Positions 1 to 9,999 of a stretch of 64,000 nt of DNA are shown piece after piece. The first letter of the stretch is position 1. Each line of letters starts with the position of its first letter. The notes below the pieces were generated by a model. It did not search any database. It saw only the letters and a program-made list of their open reading frames with translations, and was not told the DNA's origin. The position numbers and the translations under genes were made by a program. The DNA lies in contig CANKAM010000002.1 of assembly GCA_947479755.1 (NCBI GenBank), positions 101,324-165,323 on the forward strand. The letters run 5' to 3'. The DNA comes from Bacteroidota bacterium (GTDB lineage Bacteria > Bacteroidota > Bacteroidia > SXHM01).

Positions 1-53
1 AGGGATGTTACATTTTTTCGTTGAACGACAGGACCAACAACCGTTTGCGGGAA

Positions 54-734
54 TTATTGCCCCAACTCCTTCACAAACCAGAACGTAGCGTCTTTATACT
101 TTCCACCTTCCAGCAGTTCGCGGGCTTTTTTAAGTGTATTAAATGGTCCCATATCAATAGTGGAATTTACCAGCCATGCCGGCACACTTCCGCCCGGATT
201 TATTTTTGCGAAATATTCCACATCAACAAAGCCTCCCGCAAGCGGAGTAAGTGTCCATCCGGTTTTTCCTTCTTTAATTCTTACAATTCCGTCATTTTCT
301 TTTACCATATCAACCACACAAACAGAATTAGTTCTGATAACCTTTGTAACGCTATCCTGTTTCAGTGACGAACGGAAAACCTGGTCGCGGTCGCTGGCCG
401 GCCACGGTAAACCGGTATGCGTATAATAGCATTGCGCTGTGTCGCAAACAGCAAGTACCATTTTTGCTTCCACGCAGTTATAAGCCCACTCAGTATAGCC
501 CGGAACATCTTTCAGTAAAGCGGTAAAAGCCGAAAGAGTTGTTTTTACACGCATGGTGGCACGCACCTCATCAAATTTAGCACCCTCGGGCAGGCGCGAA
601 TAAACTTTTATGCCGTCTTCATTTTTTTTGAGTGTCCACTCCTGCGCGTGGGAAGTAAGTAGCAGGCAGCAGCAGGCGGCAGTCATCCAATACTGCCACC
701 TGCCACCTGCCGCTGCCAACTTAATTTTCTTCAT
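54..734 (-). CDS. START-domain (SRPBCC) lipid-binding exported protein
   Basis: This 226-aa protein has a basic N-terminus, a Cys/Leu-rich hydrophobic stretch and a likely signal-peptidase site after LLLTSHAQ, so it should be exported. The rest resembles a START/Bet v1-like hydrophobic-ligand domain: VPGYTEWAYNC near the start and a conserved YYTHTGLPWPASDRDQV segment are typical of bacterial START proteins. The ligand is unknown. The ATG at 734 overlaps the stop of the upstream DUF2804 gene (ATGA), so the two are probably co-transcribed and translationally coupled. The signal-peptide DNA is built from GGCAGG/GGCGGC-type repeats, reported separately. Family assignment rests on motif recognition only. 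Confidence 0.8.
   Translation of the reverse strand: MKKIKLAAAGGRWQYWMTAACCCLLLTSHAQEWTLKKNEDGIKVYSRLPEGAKFDEVRATMRVKTTLSAFTALLKDVPGYTEWAYNCVEAKMVLAVCDTAQCYYTHTGLPWPASDRDQVFRSSLKQDSVTKVIRTNSVCVVDMVKENDGIVRIKEGKTGWTLTPLAGGFVDVEYFAKINPGGSVPAWLVNSTIDMGPFNTLKKARELLEGGKYKDATFWFVKELGQ
661..718. repeat. GC-rich short repeat inside a signal-peptide coding region
   Basis: On the minus strand this stretch reads GGCAGCGGCAGGTGGCAGG followed by a short spacer and CTGCCGCCTGCTGCTGCC, an imperfect hairpin built from CAGG/GCAG units. It encodes the hydrophobic part of the START protein's signal peptide and is distinctly more GC-rich than its surroundings. Confidence 0.6.
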
Positions 735-1786
735 GCTCTCAAATAAAAATCCTCACCCATACCAAACATATTTTCAATCATCACTTTTTCGCCTGTTGTC
801 TTTTTCAGGTAGCCGTTGAAAAAACCATAAGGTCCCTCGTACTGACTTTTTAAAATCAGCAGATTTATGTTTACTGAAGTATGGATAACGGGCGTGAATT
901 CCAGATTCACCATATCGTATTCATCACTTATCTGCCACTTGCCTTTTACACCCTCGGGGCGTTTTACTTTTATAGGCGGTAGCGGATGCAACTCACCACC
1001 AAACCACAAACAGTTCTCGTTGTATTTTTCCTGTTCTATCACCTGATTATTGGTAAGGTTAAAACCAATAATGCGGTTTTCTTTATCGCGCCCCATGCCC
1101 GTTACCCAATCATAAATGGTAGGGTAAGGATAATAACCTTTGTGGTCGTCTAATATCATTTGCGAATCGCTTTGCGCAAACTTTAAGTGCTTGTCGCCAA
1201 TTACCAACTCTCCTTCCATCGGCATCAGGCATTTATGCGAATACATTACTCTTCCCGCAGAAAACGGATTGCAAACCACCATGGGGGTGTAGGTTGTAAC
1301 ATCGTGCAACCCGCTGAAGCGTGCATTCACATCCGGAAGATTTTGAAAGCCTTTTATCCAGGCAGTAAGTTCTAATTTATTGGTAGCAATATTATGCTTT
1401 GCCTCAAGCGAAAAGTTCTTGCTGGTGTACGAAGCAATAGAATTATACAACGTATCAGGCACCGTTAAATCCCACGAAGCCACCTTCTTTTCGTATTTTA
1501 TTTTGTGGTTGTTTTTAATGTCGTAAACAATAAACTGCACCAGCGAAATTTTTTTGGCATTATAAATAGCCACCATCACAAAATGGTCTTTGCCCATCAG
1601 TTGAAAAGCCTGCCACTCGCGCAACTGCAATGCTTTCAGTGCACGCGGCAACGGCAATTTGTAAGGCGCAGGAAAATCCAGAAGGTTGGCCTGCTTCACA
1701 GGTGTGTTGGAACAACCAAGATTATAGTTTCCGTTCTCCACCAATTTTTCAGGAGCAGCGGTTATCGGGCGCGAGTAGGTTTTCAT
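731..1786 (-). CDS. DUF2804 family protein
   Basis: This 351-aa protein matches my recollection of the DUF2804 family, whose biochemical function is unknown. Visible landmarks are the N-terminal GNYNLGCSNTPVKQANLLDF segment, a central NPFSAGRVMYSHKCLMP region and the C-terminal YEGPYGFFNGYLKK stretch. There is no signal peptide or membrane segment, so it is probably cytoplasmic. It is the first gene of a two-gene unit with the START protein (4-bp overlap). Its start faces the CotH gene across a 64-bp divergent intergenic region. A lipid-related role suggested by the START neighbour is only inference. Confidence 0.8.
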   Translation of the reverse strand: MKTYSRPITAAPEKLVENGNYNLGCSNTPVKQANLLDFPAPYKLPLPRALKALQLREWQAFQLMGKDHFVMVAIYNAKKISLVQFIVYDIKNNHKIKYEKKVASWDLTVPDTLYNSIASYTSKNFSLEAKHNIATNKLELTAWIKGFQNLPDVNARFSGLHDVTTYTPMVVCNPFSAGRVMYSHKCLMPMEGELVIGDKHLKFAQSDSQMILDDHKGYYPYPTIYDWVTGMGRDKENRIIGFNLTNNQVIEQEKYNENCLWFGGELHPLPPIKVKRPEGVKGKWQISDEYDMVNLEFTPVIHTSVNINLLILKSQYEGPYGFFNGYLKKTTGEKVMIENMFGMGEDFYLRA

Positions 1787-1827
1787 TCTGCAATTTTAAT
1801 GATTTTGAAGGCTGTGTCCGGAAAATA

Positions 1828-1835
1828 TATCTTTG
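1828..1835 (+). promoter_or_regulatory. Bacteroidota -7 promoter element (TATCTTTG) for the CotH gene
   Basis: TATCTTTG matches the Bacteroidota -7 consensus TAnnTTTG and lies 15 nt before the ATG at 1851. The ORF track's TTG start (1833) falls inside this element, which argues for the downstream ATG. Confidence 0.6.
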
Positions 1836-1850
1836 TTGAAAATAAAATCC

Positions 1851-4385
1851 ATGAAGAAACTTTTTCTCATTTTAGTAATTATCAATTGTCAATTGTCAAT
1901 TATCAATTGTCCGGCTCAGATTGTCATCAACGAATTCTCCTGTTCTAACCTCAATCAGTATGTTGACGACCACAATGATTACAACGACTGGATTGAACTT
2001 TACAATACAACCGGAAGTGCCGTAAATCTTTCAGGTTATTACCTCAGTGATGATTCACTGAACAATACCAAATGGCAATTTCCTTCAGGTACTTCCATTG
2101 CTGGAAATGGTTACCTGCGCATCTGGGCCTCGGGCAGAGATGTTTCAACAGTCGGAAATTACCACACCAATTTCACACTCAAGCAAACAAAAAATAATGG
2201 CGAGTTTGTGGTGTTCTCCAATTCTTCAGGCGTTATAATTGATTATAAAATCACGTTCACAACCAAGGTAGGTCACTCATACGGGCGCACTACCAACGGC
2301 AACAGCGGATGGAGTATTTTCAGTACACCCACACCTAATGCATCTAATAACACCTCCACACCTTACAGTGCTTATTCCGTAAAGCCGGTAGCGAGTGTTG
2401 CCGCGGGTTTTTATACAACTACACAAACTGTTACGCTTACCACAACAGAACCCAGTTCTTCTATCCGTTACACGCTCAACGGAAATGAACCGCTCCAATC
2501 ATCTACGCTTTATACCGGACCTATTACTGTTTCGGCTACTACGGTGATAAAAGCAAAAACCTATTCCACCAACGCAAGTATTCTCAGCAGTTTCATTCGT
2601 TTTGAAACGTATTTTATAAACGAAATGCATAGTCTGCCCGTAGTTTCTGTTACAGGTTCACAGCTTACAACACTCGCCAATGGAGACAACAGTCTGCGCC
2701 CTTACGGAAGCTTTGAATATTTTGATACTTCAGGAACCCGCACCGCAAAAAGCTATGGCGAGTTTAATAGTCACGGACAGGATTCGTGGGCAAACAGTCA
2801 GCGCAGTCTGGATTTTGTTTCGCGTGATGAAATGGGTTACAACCATTCGGTAGAAACGCCATTATTTAATACCACCGACCGTAATAATTTTCAGCGTGTG
2901 ATACTTCGTGCAGCCGGTGATGATAATTATCCTGCAGACCATAATCCTTCTAATGCCGGTAGTGCTCACCTGCGCGATGCATTTATTCATAATCTAAGTT
3001 TGCAGGGAGGCTTAAATCTTGATGTGCGCAGAGGTTCTAAATGTGTTATTTACCTCAACGGTGCTTATTGGGGAGTATATGATTTACGCGATAATCCGGA
3101 TGATCACGACAACACCAAATATTATTACAATCAGGATAAGTTTAACCTTTATTACATCGAAACATGGGGAAATACCTGGGCTGAATATGGCGGACAGGCA
3201 GCCCTTGATGATTGGTATACGCTATATGACTATATCATGAACAACGATCTAAGTGTGCAAAATAATTATCAGTATGTAGCCGATCGCTATGATGTAACTA
3301 GTCTCACTGATTATGTATTGGTAAATATGTTTACCGTTTGCTCCGACTGGCTGAACTGGAACACTGCATGGTGGCGCGGCACCGATCCCAACGGAACACA
3401 TCTTAAGTGGGGATATGCACTTTGGGACAACGATGCCACATTCGGACACTATATCAATTACACCGGCATTCCCGATATTTCACCAAACGCAGATGTCTGT
3501 GACCCCGAAGGTTTAGATGGAGATTCTGACCCCGAAGACCACATTGGCGTGCTGATGAAACTGCGCGAGAATGAAGGCTTCAACGACTATTACATTTCGC
3601 GTCAGATTGATTTATGGAACACCGTTTTCAGTTGCGATAACATGCTGCCTAAGTTAGACAGCACAGCCGCATTGATAGAGCCGGAAATGACCCGTCACTC
3701 CACCCGCTGGAGCGGAACCTACAACGAGTGGACACAGAATGTGCAGCAGTTGCGAGACTTTATTGATGACCGCTGCACAGCCTTAACAACCAGTTGGACC
3801 GATTGCTATGCCTTAACCGGACCGTATGATATTACCCTGAAAACCGAACCTGCCGGTGCAGGAACAATTCTGTTCAATTCACTTAATCTGAATCAATTTC
3901 CTTGGACAGGAACCTATTTCGGAAATATAACTACCAACCTCACCGCAACAGCTAATACAAATTTTGTCTTCAGTCATTGGGAAACCGCTAACGGAAATGT
4001 ATTAAGCAACAGCACACTCGATCCGCATGTTTTCACAGATTTTACAATAAGTGATACCATAACAGCTGTGTTTACCGACATTACCATCGGCATTAATGAG
4101 CAGGAATCATTTTTTGATTTCAATGTTTATCCAACACAAACGGGGGATGTGGTAAATATTGAGTACACATTAACCAAAGCAGAAAATTTAACCCTGCAAT
4201 TGTATGATGTAAACGGACAACTATTGTATGACATTGGTAAATCAGAAAAGGCAATTCCTCAACCGGGAATAAACCGGTTAAGTATTAACCTTGCTGGCTT
4301 GGGACTGGCGCAAGGGGTTTATTTTATCCGCCTGCAAACTGAGCAACAACGGGTAGCAAAAAAGGTAGTGTTTATAGCGCAGTAG
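1851..4385 (+). CDS. Secreted CotH-kinase protein with lamin-tail and T9SS C-terminal domain
   Basis: About 844 aa from the ATG at 1851; the track's earlier TTG lies in the promoter. Domains in order: a signal peptide (MKKLFLILVIINCQLS, ending near CPAQ), a lamin-tail domain (IVINEFSCSN to about residue 130), a chitobiase/hexosaminidase-C-like module (TTEPSSSIRYTLNG), a CotH kinase domain (about residues 260-620, with LPVVSV, GAYWGVYDLRDN and the ALWDNDATFG acidic motif), a short repeat-like domain, and a C-terminal sorting-type domain (FNVYPTQTGDVVNIEY to GVYFIRLQTEQQRVAKKVVF). CotH kinases phosphorylate protein serines in spore-coat systems; the bacteroidotal substrates are not known. The C-terminus suggests export through the T9SS whose parts lie elsewhere in the window. 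Confidence 0.88.
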   Translation: MKKLFLILVIINCQLSIINCPAQIVINEFSCSNLNQYVDDHNDYNDWIELYNTTGSAVNLSGYYLSDDSLNNTKWQFPSGTSIAGNGYLRIWASGRDVSTVGNYHTNFTLKQTKNNGEFVVFSNSSGVIIDYKITFTTKVGHSYGRTTNGNSGWSIFSTPTPNASNNTSTPYSAYSVKPVASVAAGFYTTTQTVTLTTTEPSSSIRYTLNGNEPLQSSTLYTGPITVSATTVIKAKTYSTNASILSSFIRFETYFINEMHSLPVVSVTGSQLTTLANGDNSLRPYGSFEYFDTSGTRTAKSYGEFNSHGQDSWANSQRSLDFVSRDEMGYNHSVETPLFNTTDRNNFQRVILRAAGDDNYPADHNPSNAGSAHLRDAFIHNLSLQGGLNLDVRRGSKCVIYLNGAYWGVYDLRDNPDDHDNTKYYYNQDKFNLYYIETWGNTWAEYGGQAALDDWYTLYDYIMNNDLSVQNNYQYVADRYDVTSLTDYVLVNMFTVCSDWLNWNTAWWRGTDPNGTHLKWGYALWDNDATFGHYINYTGIPDISPNADVCDPEGLDGDSDPEDHIGVLMKLRENEGFNDYYISRQIDLWNTVFSCDNMLPKLDSTAALIEPEMTRHSTRWSGTYNEWTQNVQQLRDFIDDRCTALTTSWTDCYALTGPYDITLKTEPAGAGTILFNSLNLNQFPWTGTYFGNITTNLTATANTNFVFSHWETANGNVLSNSTLDPHVFTDFTISDTITAVFTDITIGINEQESFFDFNVYPTQTGDVVNIEYTLTKAENLTLQLYDVNGQLLYDIGKSEKAIPQPGINRLSINLAGLGLAQGVYFIRLQTEQQRVAKKVVFIAQ
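1878..1910 (+). repeat. CAATTG-type direct repeat inside a signal peptide
   Basis: Overlapping copies of ATTATCAATTGTCAATTG encode the INCQLSIINC part of the CotH protein's signal peptide. CAATTG is self-complementary, so the tract is also partly palindromic. I recall similar short repeats as common in intergenic DNA of Bacteroidota. Confidence 0.7.
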
Positions 4386-4468
4386 TTTTCAACAATTTAT
4401 TGTCTGTTTCTTCGTTTTTTACCCAAAGGGCGTCTGAGATTTGTATTACTTTTAGGCCCTGATTTACC

Positions 4469-6712
4469 ATGGTAAAAACCACCGATAATAAAAAATACGC
4501 CCGCCTCTTCTGGCTGCTCTTTGCATCACCTTTCTTGTTGATTGGATTAATTATTCTCCTCATTTCAGTAGGCTTGTTTGGCGAACTGCCCAGTCTCGAA
4601 GAGTTGGAAAACCCAAAAAGCATGCTTGCTTCGCAGGTTATTTCTGCCGACCAGAAAGTGCTTGGAAGCTACTACGCAGTAAACCGCACACAGGCACGCT
4701 ATGAAAACCTTTCACCCGATTTGGTTAATGCGCTTGTTGCAACCGAAGATGCGCGTTTCTACGAGCATTCGGGTATTGACTTCCGTGCATTGATGCGTGT
4801 AGTAAAAGGCGTTCTTACCGGAAATACAAGCAGCGGTGGCGGAAGCACGATTACACAACAATTAGCGAAACAGCTTTTCAATACCCGCAAAGCGATGAAC
4901 GGAGGTATCGTCATTGAAAAACTTTCGGAATGGATTATTGCCGTGAAACTGGAAAGACGTTACACCAAGCAGGAAATCCTGACCATGTACCTCAATGAGT
5001 TTGATTTTCTCCACAATGCCGTGGGCATTCAAACCGCAGCCAGCGTTTACTTCAATACCTCTCCCGACTCCTTGAAGATTGAAGAAGCGGCCTTGTTGGT
5101 AGGCATGGCTAAAAATCCTTCACTGTTTAATCCCCGCAGAAGACCCGACACTACCGAACACAGGCGCAATGTGGTGATGATGCAAATGGTGAATTACGGT
5201 TACCTCGAAAAAGTAAAGTATGATTCACTCAAACAAATACCTCTTAAACTCATTTACAGAAGTGTTGACCACAATGAGGGAAGCGCAACCTATTTCCGCG
5301 AATTTTTGCGTGGTGAATTGATCCGGTGGTGCAAGGAAAATAAAAAACCTGACGGCACCAATTATGATTTGTACCGCGATGGATTGAAGATTTACACCAC
5401 CATCAATTCCAGGATGCAGATTTATGCAGAAGAAGCAGTGCGCGAACATTTATCGGTGTTGCAGGAATCATTTTTCAAAGAACATAAAGGCAGAAGCAAA
5501 GCTCCTTTCTATCAACTTACGGATGAAGAAATTCCGAAAGTGATGAAGCAGGCGATGAAACGCACGGAGCGTTACCGCAAAATGAAACTGCAAAAAGCGC
5601 CAATGGATTCCATTGAAAGATCATTCAATACTCCAACCGAAATGTCCATCTTTTCCTACAAAGGAGAAATTGACACAGTGCTCACACCCATGGATTCCAT
5701 CCGTTACTACAAGCATTTTCTCAACACGGGCTTTATGTCCATGGATCCGCAAACCGGTTACGTAAAAGCTTGGGTTGGCGGAATCAATTACAAGCATTTT
5801 AAATACGACCAGGTGTATTACGGCAAACGTCAGGTAGGTTCTACATTCAAACCTTTTGTTTATGCGCTTGCTATTCAGGAAGGATATTCGCCTTGTTATA
5901 AAGTCTTGAACCGGCCTTACACATTTGAAAAAGGAACCTTTGGCTTACTCCGAAACTGGACCCCAAAAAACTCTGACCACAAGCACGAAGGCGAAGAAAT
6001 TTCGCTCAAGTTTGCCTTGGCACAATCCGTTAACTATGTTACCGCTTGGGTAATGAAACAATACGGCCCCGAAGCAGTAATTAACCTTGTTCGCAAAATG
6101 GGCGTTACTTCACCGATTGATCCGGTTCCTTCTATTTGCCTTGGTACGCCTGACATTTCAGTGTATGAAATGGTGGGCGCTAATTCAACCTTTGCAAATA
6201 AAGGAGTTTACACAAAGCCGGTTTACATAACCCGCATTGAAGATAAAAACGGAAACGTTTTGCAGGAATTTGTTCCGCTGACTAATGAAGCCATGAGCGA
6301 AGAAACTGCTTATGTAACATTGAATTTATTGGAAGGTGTTGTGCAGGGAGGTTCGGGTGTAAGACTCCGCTACCGCTACAAAATGATGAACCCTATTGCC
6401 GGAAAAACCGGAACTACACAAAACAACAGTGATGGCTGGTTCATGGGATTAACTCCTAATCTGGTTTCCGGAGCATGGGTAGGTTGCGAAGACCGTAGCG
6501 CACACTTCAGGGGAATGGCTTTGGGTCAGGGCGCTTCCATGGCATTGCCTATCTGGGCTTTGTATATGAAAAAGGTTTATGCCGACCCAACACTTGGTAT
6601 TTCACAGGGCCCTTTTGAGCGACCATCAACACCCATAAAAGTGGAATTAGATTGTGTGAGATACGGCAAGGAAAAATTACAGAATAAAAATAAAGACAAT
6701 CAATACGATTAA
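4469..6712 (+). CDS. Class A penicillin-binding protein (bifunctional transglycosylase/transpeptidase)
   Basis: This 747-aa inner-membrane enzyme polymerises and cross-links peptidoglycan in the periplasm. Residues 12-37 form the single N-terminal membrane anchor. The GT51 domain carries the catalytic Glu in [15 protein letters not shown] (E93) and the [14 protein letters not shown] motif (about 124-137). The transpeptidase domain carries the nucleophile in GSTFKPF (S458, K461) and the KTGTTQ motif starting at K646. Length fits PBP1A/MrcA-type proteins. No outer-membrane lipoprotein partner is encoded nearby. The CoA-transferase alpha gene starts 5 bp after the stop, so the two may share a transcript without a functional link. 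Confidence 0.95.
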   Translation: MVKTTDNKKYARLFWLLFASPFLLIGLIILLISVGLFGELPSLEELENPKSMLASQVISADQKVLGSYYAVNRTQARYENLSPDLVNALVATEDARFYEHSGIDFRALMRVVKGVLTGNTSSGGGSTITQQLAKQLFNTRKAMNGGIVIEKLSEWIIAVKLERRYTKQEILTMYLNEFDFLHNAVGIQTAASVYFNTSPDSLKIEEAALLVGMAKNPSLFNPRRRPDTTEHRRNVVMMQMVNYGYLEKVKYDSLKQIPLKLIYRSVDHNEGSATYFREFLRGELIRWCKENKKPDGTNYDLYRDGLKIYTTINSRMQIYAEEAVREHLSVLQESFFKEHKGRSKAPFYQLTDEEIPKVMKQAMKRTERYRKMKLQKAPMDSIERSFNTPTEMSIFSYKGEIDTVLTPMDSIRYYKHFLNTGFMSMDPQTGYVKAWVGGINYKHFKYDQVYYGKRQVGSTFKPFVYALAIQEGYSPCYKVLNRPYTFEKGTFGLLRNWTPKNSDHKHEGEEISLKFALAQSVNYVTAWVMKQYGPEAVINLVRKMGVTSPIDPVPSICLGTPDISVYEMVGANSTFANKGVYTKPVYITRIEDKNGNVLQEFVPLTNEAMSEETAYVTLNLLEGVVQGGSGVRLRYRYKMMNPIAGKTGTTQNNSDGWFMGLTPNLVSGAWVGCEDRSAHFRGMALGQGASMALPIWALYMKKVYADPTLGISQGPFERPSTPIKVELDCVRYGKEKLQNKNKDNQYD

Positions 6713-6717
6713 GATAC

Positions 6718-7428
6718 ATGAATAAAACAGTAAAAAATGCTGACGAAGCACTGGCAGGACTGGAAGATGGAATGACGCTTGCGCTGGGCGGTTTCGGTTT
6801 GTGCGGAATTCCTGAAAACAGCATTACGGCTTTGGTAAAAAAAGGAAAGAAGAATCTGACCTGCATTTCAAATAACGCGGGAGTTGATGATTTTGGCTTG
6901 GGATTATTGCTGCAAAAAAAACTGATTAAAAAAATGATCTCCTCTTATGTGGGCGAGAATGCAGAATTTGAACGCCAGATGCTGAGCGGAGAATTAGAAG
7001 TGGATTTAATTCCGCAGGGAACATTGGCCACCCGCCTCATGGCAGGCGGCTACGGAATGCCCGCAATTTTTACTCCCGCAGGTGTAGGGACAGAAGTAGC
7101 AGAAGGAAAAGAAGTGCGCAGATTCAAATTCAATGGTGAAGAAAAAGACTACCTGATGGAATATGCCTTTGAACCTGATTTTGCCATTGTAAAAGCCTGG
7201 AAAGGTGACACCATGGGAAATTTAGTTTTCAGAATGACTGCAAGAAATTTTTCACCTCTTGTTGCCATGGCAGGAAAAATAACAGTAGCAGAAGTGGAAG
7301 AATTGGTGCAGCCGGGAGAACTAAATCCGCAGGAAATTCATTTGCCGGGAATTTACGTTACACGCATTTTTCAGGGTGAAAAATACGAGAAGAGAATAGA
7401 GCAAAGAACCGTAAGAAAAGGAAGTTAA
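6718..7428 (+). CDS. scoA: 3-oxoacid CoA-transferase subunit A
   Basis: This 236-aa protein is the alpha subunit of a heteromeric CoA-transferase that moves CoA from succinyl-CoA to acetoacetate in ketone-body use. The glycine-rich start [18 protein letters not shown] and the [33 protein letters not shown] block are characteristic of the A subunit. The length is standard. The catalytic Glu sits on the B subunit, encoded at 9334 but separated from scoA by an antisense membrane-protein gene. The usual arrangement is adjacent scoA-scoB. Confidence 0.94.
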   Translation: MNKTVKNADEALAGLEDGMTLALGGFGLCGIPENSITALVKKGKKNLTCISNNAGVDDFGLGLLLQKKLIKKMISSYVGENAEFERQMLSGELEVDLIPQGTLATRLMAGGYGMPAIFTPAGVGTEVAEGKEVRRFKFNGEEKDYLMEYAFEPDFAIVKAWKGDTMGNLVFRMTARNFSPLVAMAGKITVAEVEELVQPGELNPQEIHLPGIYVTRIFQGEKYEKRIEQRTVRKGS

Positions 7429-7431
7429 CTA

Positions 7432-9261
7432 CTACTTCATTGTTTCTATTCTGCAACGTGCATCCTTTATAGAATAAGGCTTGCTGCGAATATTCCAGAC
7501 ATAAATCACTAAGCTGTGCGCTTCAGCAGGCAGGTTGTGAATAATTGAGTTTTTCACAAAATTGTGTGGCTCACCGTTGTACTCGCTTTGCAAAAAATCA
7601 AATTGCAGCCACTCATAACGCAACGATTTATTGTCTTTGTCGCTGACGGCAGCAATCACCTGCGCTGTAAATGGATTTTCATACGCCAGCAATGATAAAT
7701 CATAATTAATGATAAGCGTTTTCCCGGCCAGCGAATCAACCGTTCCTTCATAAAGATTCCAAAACTCATTCGTGTAATTTTCACCGGTTGCAAGTCCGCT
7801 TCTATCAGAAACCAAACTTAAAACAGGTGCTGTTTTTCTTTTCAATAGCCATATTTCAGAGTACTTATCATAATCCAGCGAGTCGTAGTATTGCAGCCAG
7901 TCGCTACGGTGTTCCATGAGTGCCAATTGAAAATCGGCATTTACATCCGGATAACCTTCATAATGTATCTGCGATAAAATATTGCCCCTTCTGAAATTGA
8001 TAAAATTCCAGGCATAGCCCCGCATTTTATAACCGGCAACAGTTGGCGGAGGTTGACCCGGAATCACATATTCCTTCACCTTGTCGTGAAAACGATAAGG
8101 TATCCGCAGATTTTTCCAAAACGAAGCATACGAAACATTTATATTCAGAAAAAAGTGAACGGTAAGTAGCAGCGCAGGCGCTGCAATCACAGCACTTATT
8201 TTACTGTTAATAAATCCTGAAACATCATCTGCAAGGAAACAAAAGCTGCCCACCAGCAAAGGAAAAAAATACATGGCAGCACGGTCTTCGGGATAATTTA
8301 CGTTGAAGAAATTACCAAGAAAAAGTGTGATAAAAAGATTACCCAGCAGCAAATAGAAAAATACAAAACGTGAATTATGAAAAAATTTCAGGCTCTTGTC
8401 TTTTAAAAAAAGCAAAACAAAAAACAGGCAGATTACTGCGAAGAAAAAAATCACATAATAACCAATCAGCGGGTTATCTGAATTGGTAAAAACAAGGGTG
8501 TTTGATTTTATCGTTACCTGCCAGAAACCATCGTGAGTGCCCACATCCAGCAATCCGCGTATCTGTAATTCCATGGCAAAACGCGCAAGCAAGCCAAGAG
8601 GAATTATGCCCGTAAAAAGAATAACAAGTGACTTAAGAATTATATTTTTCCAGGCTGTGTTTTTAAATTGCAAGAGCAAATTCATTCCCAGCAAAAAAAT
8701 AATCAGCGCATTGGAATTGATCAAAGTAAGATTCGCCATACTTGCCATTGTAGCAAACAAAAGGCAATACAAATAATTCCTTGTTTCATTTGTTTTTACA
8801 GCCTGCATCAGAAAATATACTGAAGCAACCAGCGAAGCCATTGCTATTCCATAACCTCGACACAAGGCAAAAAATTCAATAAAATAATGCGCAAAACACA
8901 AGACAATAACAAACAACCAACGCCAAATCAGGTTTTTTATTTCCTGTGAAAGTTTGTAAACAAAAAGGAAAAAAACAGGAAAAAATAAAAGGTTGGGCAA
9001 ACGTAAAATCAACTCACTAACTCCGAACAGTTTGTAAAAGAAAAACGCCAGCACCGTATTCAGTAAATGGTTGTTGGCATACCAATGCATATTCACAAAC
9101 GGAATAAAGCGCTCGGAATGGATGTAATGAAAAAAGGTTGCTATCTCGTCATGCGAAAATGGAATCAGTGCAGCACGAAGCCACAAGTATATCCAGAGAA
9201 AGAGAAACAGGATGATATAGACCCATCGCTCATTCCGGTTTAATGTTAATGATGATTGCAT
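7432..9261 (-). CDS. Polytopic membrane protein, GT-C (GT39-like) glycosyltransferase candidate
   Basis: About 609 aa, starting from the ATG at 9261; the ORF track's 9282 start is a TTG closer to the divergent promoter zone. It has about ten hydrophobic segments over the first 400 residues and then a soluble C-terminal part of about 200 residues. The first extracytoplasmic loop has an acidic motif, IPFSHDEIATFF, followed by NMHWYANNHLLNT, as in GT39/ArnT-like lipid-linked-sugar transferases. No specific substrate can be read from it. It is antisense to and wedged between scoA and scoB. The two GT2 genes and the PIG-V-like gene just past scoB make a shared glycan role plausible, but that is inference. 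Confidence 0.6.
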   Translation of the reverse strand: MQSSLTLNRNERWVYIILFLFLWIYLWLRAALIPFSHDEIATFFHYIHSERFIPFVNMHWYANNHLLNTVLAFFFYKLFGVSELILRLPNLLFFPVFFLFVYKLSQEIKNLIWRWLFVIVLCFAHYFIEFFALCRGYGIAMASLVASVYFLMQAVKTNETRNYLYCLLFATMASMANLTLINSNALIIFLLGMNLLLQFKNTAWKNIILKSLVILFTGIIPLGLLARFAMELQIRGLLDVGTHDGFWQVTIKSNTLVFTNSDNPLIGYYVIFFFAVICLFFVLLFLKDKSLKFFHNSRFVFFYLLLGNLFITLFLGNFFNVNYPEDRAAMYFFPLLVGSFCFLADDVSGFINSKISAVIAAPALLLTVHFFLNINVSYASFWKNLRIPYRFHDKVKEYVIPGQPPPTVAGYKMRGYAWNFINFRRGNILSQIHYEGYPDVNADFQLALMEHRSDWLQYYDSLDYDKYSEIWLLKRKTAPVLSLVSDRSGLATGENYTNEFWNLYEGTVDSLAGKTLIINYDLSLLAYENPFTAQVIAAVSDKDNKSLRYEWLQFDFLQSEYNGEPHNFVKNSIIHNLPAEAHSLVIYVWNIRSKPYSIKDARCRIETMK

Positions 9262-9308
9262 AGAATTCAGCAAAGAACGCAAAGATTTAGTAATGAAGCG
9301 ACAAACTT

Positions 9309-9316
9309 TATATTTG
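9309..9316 (+). promoter_or_regulatory. -7 promoter element (TATATTTG) for scoB
   Basis: TATATTTG matches TAnnTTTG exactly, 17 nt before the GTG at 9334. It gives scoB its own promoter, as needed once scoB is separated from scoA. Confidence 0.6.
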
Positions 9317-9333
9317 CAGCAAAATCATTAATC

Positions 9334-9993
9334 GTGTTAGACAAAAACGGAATCGCAAAACGCATTGCGAAAGAAATTAAAGACGGATATTATGTAAACC
9401 TTGGCATTGGTATTCCAACGCTTTGTGCCAACTATATTCCTCAGGGAGTGAACGTGGTATTGCAAAGTGAAAACGGAATTCTGGGCATGGGACCATTTCC
9501 TTTTGAAGGCGATGAAGATGCTGATTTGATAAATGCAGGGAAACAAACTGTAACACTTTTACCGGGTGCAGCTATTTTTGACTCGGCTTTAAGTTTTGGA
9601 ATGATACGAGCACAGAAAGTAAACCTTACTATTTTGGGTGCAATGGAAGTGAGTGAAAATGGTGATATTGCAAACTGGAAAATTCCCGGTAAAATGGTGA
9701 AAGGCATGGGAGGCGCAATGGATTTAGTTGCTTCTGCAAAAAATATAATAGTTGCTATGCAGCATGTAAATAAAGCAGGAGAATCAAAACTATTACCTTC
9801 ATGCACGTTACCCATTACAGGTTTGCGCTGTGTGAAAAAAATTGTGACTGAATTAGGAGTTTTAGATGTATTGCCCGAAGGCGGGTTTAAGTTGCTGGAG
9901 CGTGCTCCCGGAATTTCTGTTGAACATATTCAGAATGCAACTGCAGGAAAATTAATTGTAGATGGAGAAATTCCTGAAATGATTTTGGACTAA
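9334..9993 (+). CDS. scoB: 3-oxoacid CoA-transferase subunit B
   Basis: About 219 aa if translation begins at the GTG at 9334 (LDKNGIAKRIAKEIKDGYYVNLGIG follows). This matches the usual B-subunit N-terminus and length. The track's 9256 start adds 26 unrelated residues that overlap the divergent gene. The active-site Glu lies in the SENGILGMGPFP motif, and LGAMEVSENGDIANW and KGMGGAMDLV are family-typical. It pairs with ScoA. It is followed 6 nt later by the first GT2 gene, so glycosyltransferase expression may be read through from the scoB promoter. Confidence 0.93.
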   Translation: MLDKNGIAKRIAKEIKDGYYVNLGIGIPTLCANYIPQGVNVVLQSENGILGMGPFPFEGDEDADLINAGKQTVTLLPGAAIFDSALSFGMIRAQKVNLTILGAMEVSENGDIANWKIPGKMVKGMGGAMDLVASAKNIIVAMQHVNKAGESKLLPSCTLPITGLRCVKKIVTELGVLDVLPEGGFKLLERAPGISVEHIQNATAGKLIVDGEIPEMILD

Positions 9994-9999
9994 ATTTTA

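Noticed and set aside
1-53. Gene at the left edge
   Set aside because: No coding region with recognisable features is visible in the first 53 bases beyond the START gene's 3' end.
1833-1850. TTG start for the CotH gene
   Set aside because: It falls in the TATCTTTG promoter element; the ATG at 1851 begins a proper signal peptide.
9256-9333. N-terminal extension of scoB
   Set aside because: It overlaps the divergent gene and promoter and is unlike any CoA-transferase N-terminus; the GTG at 9334 fits.
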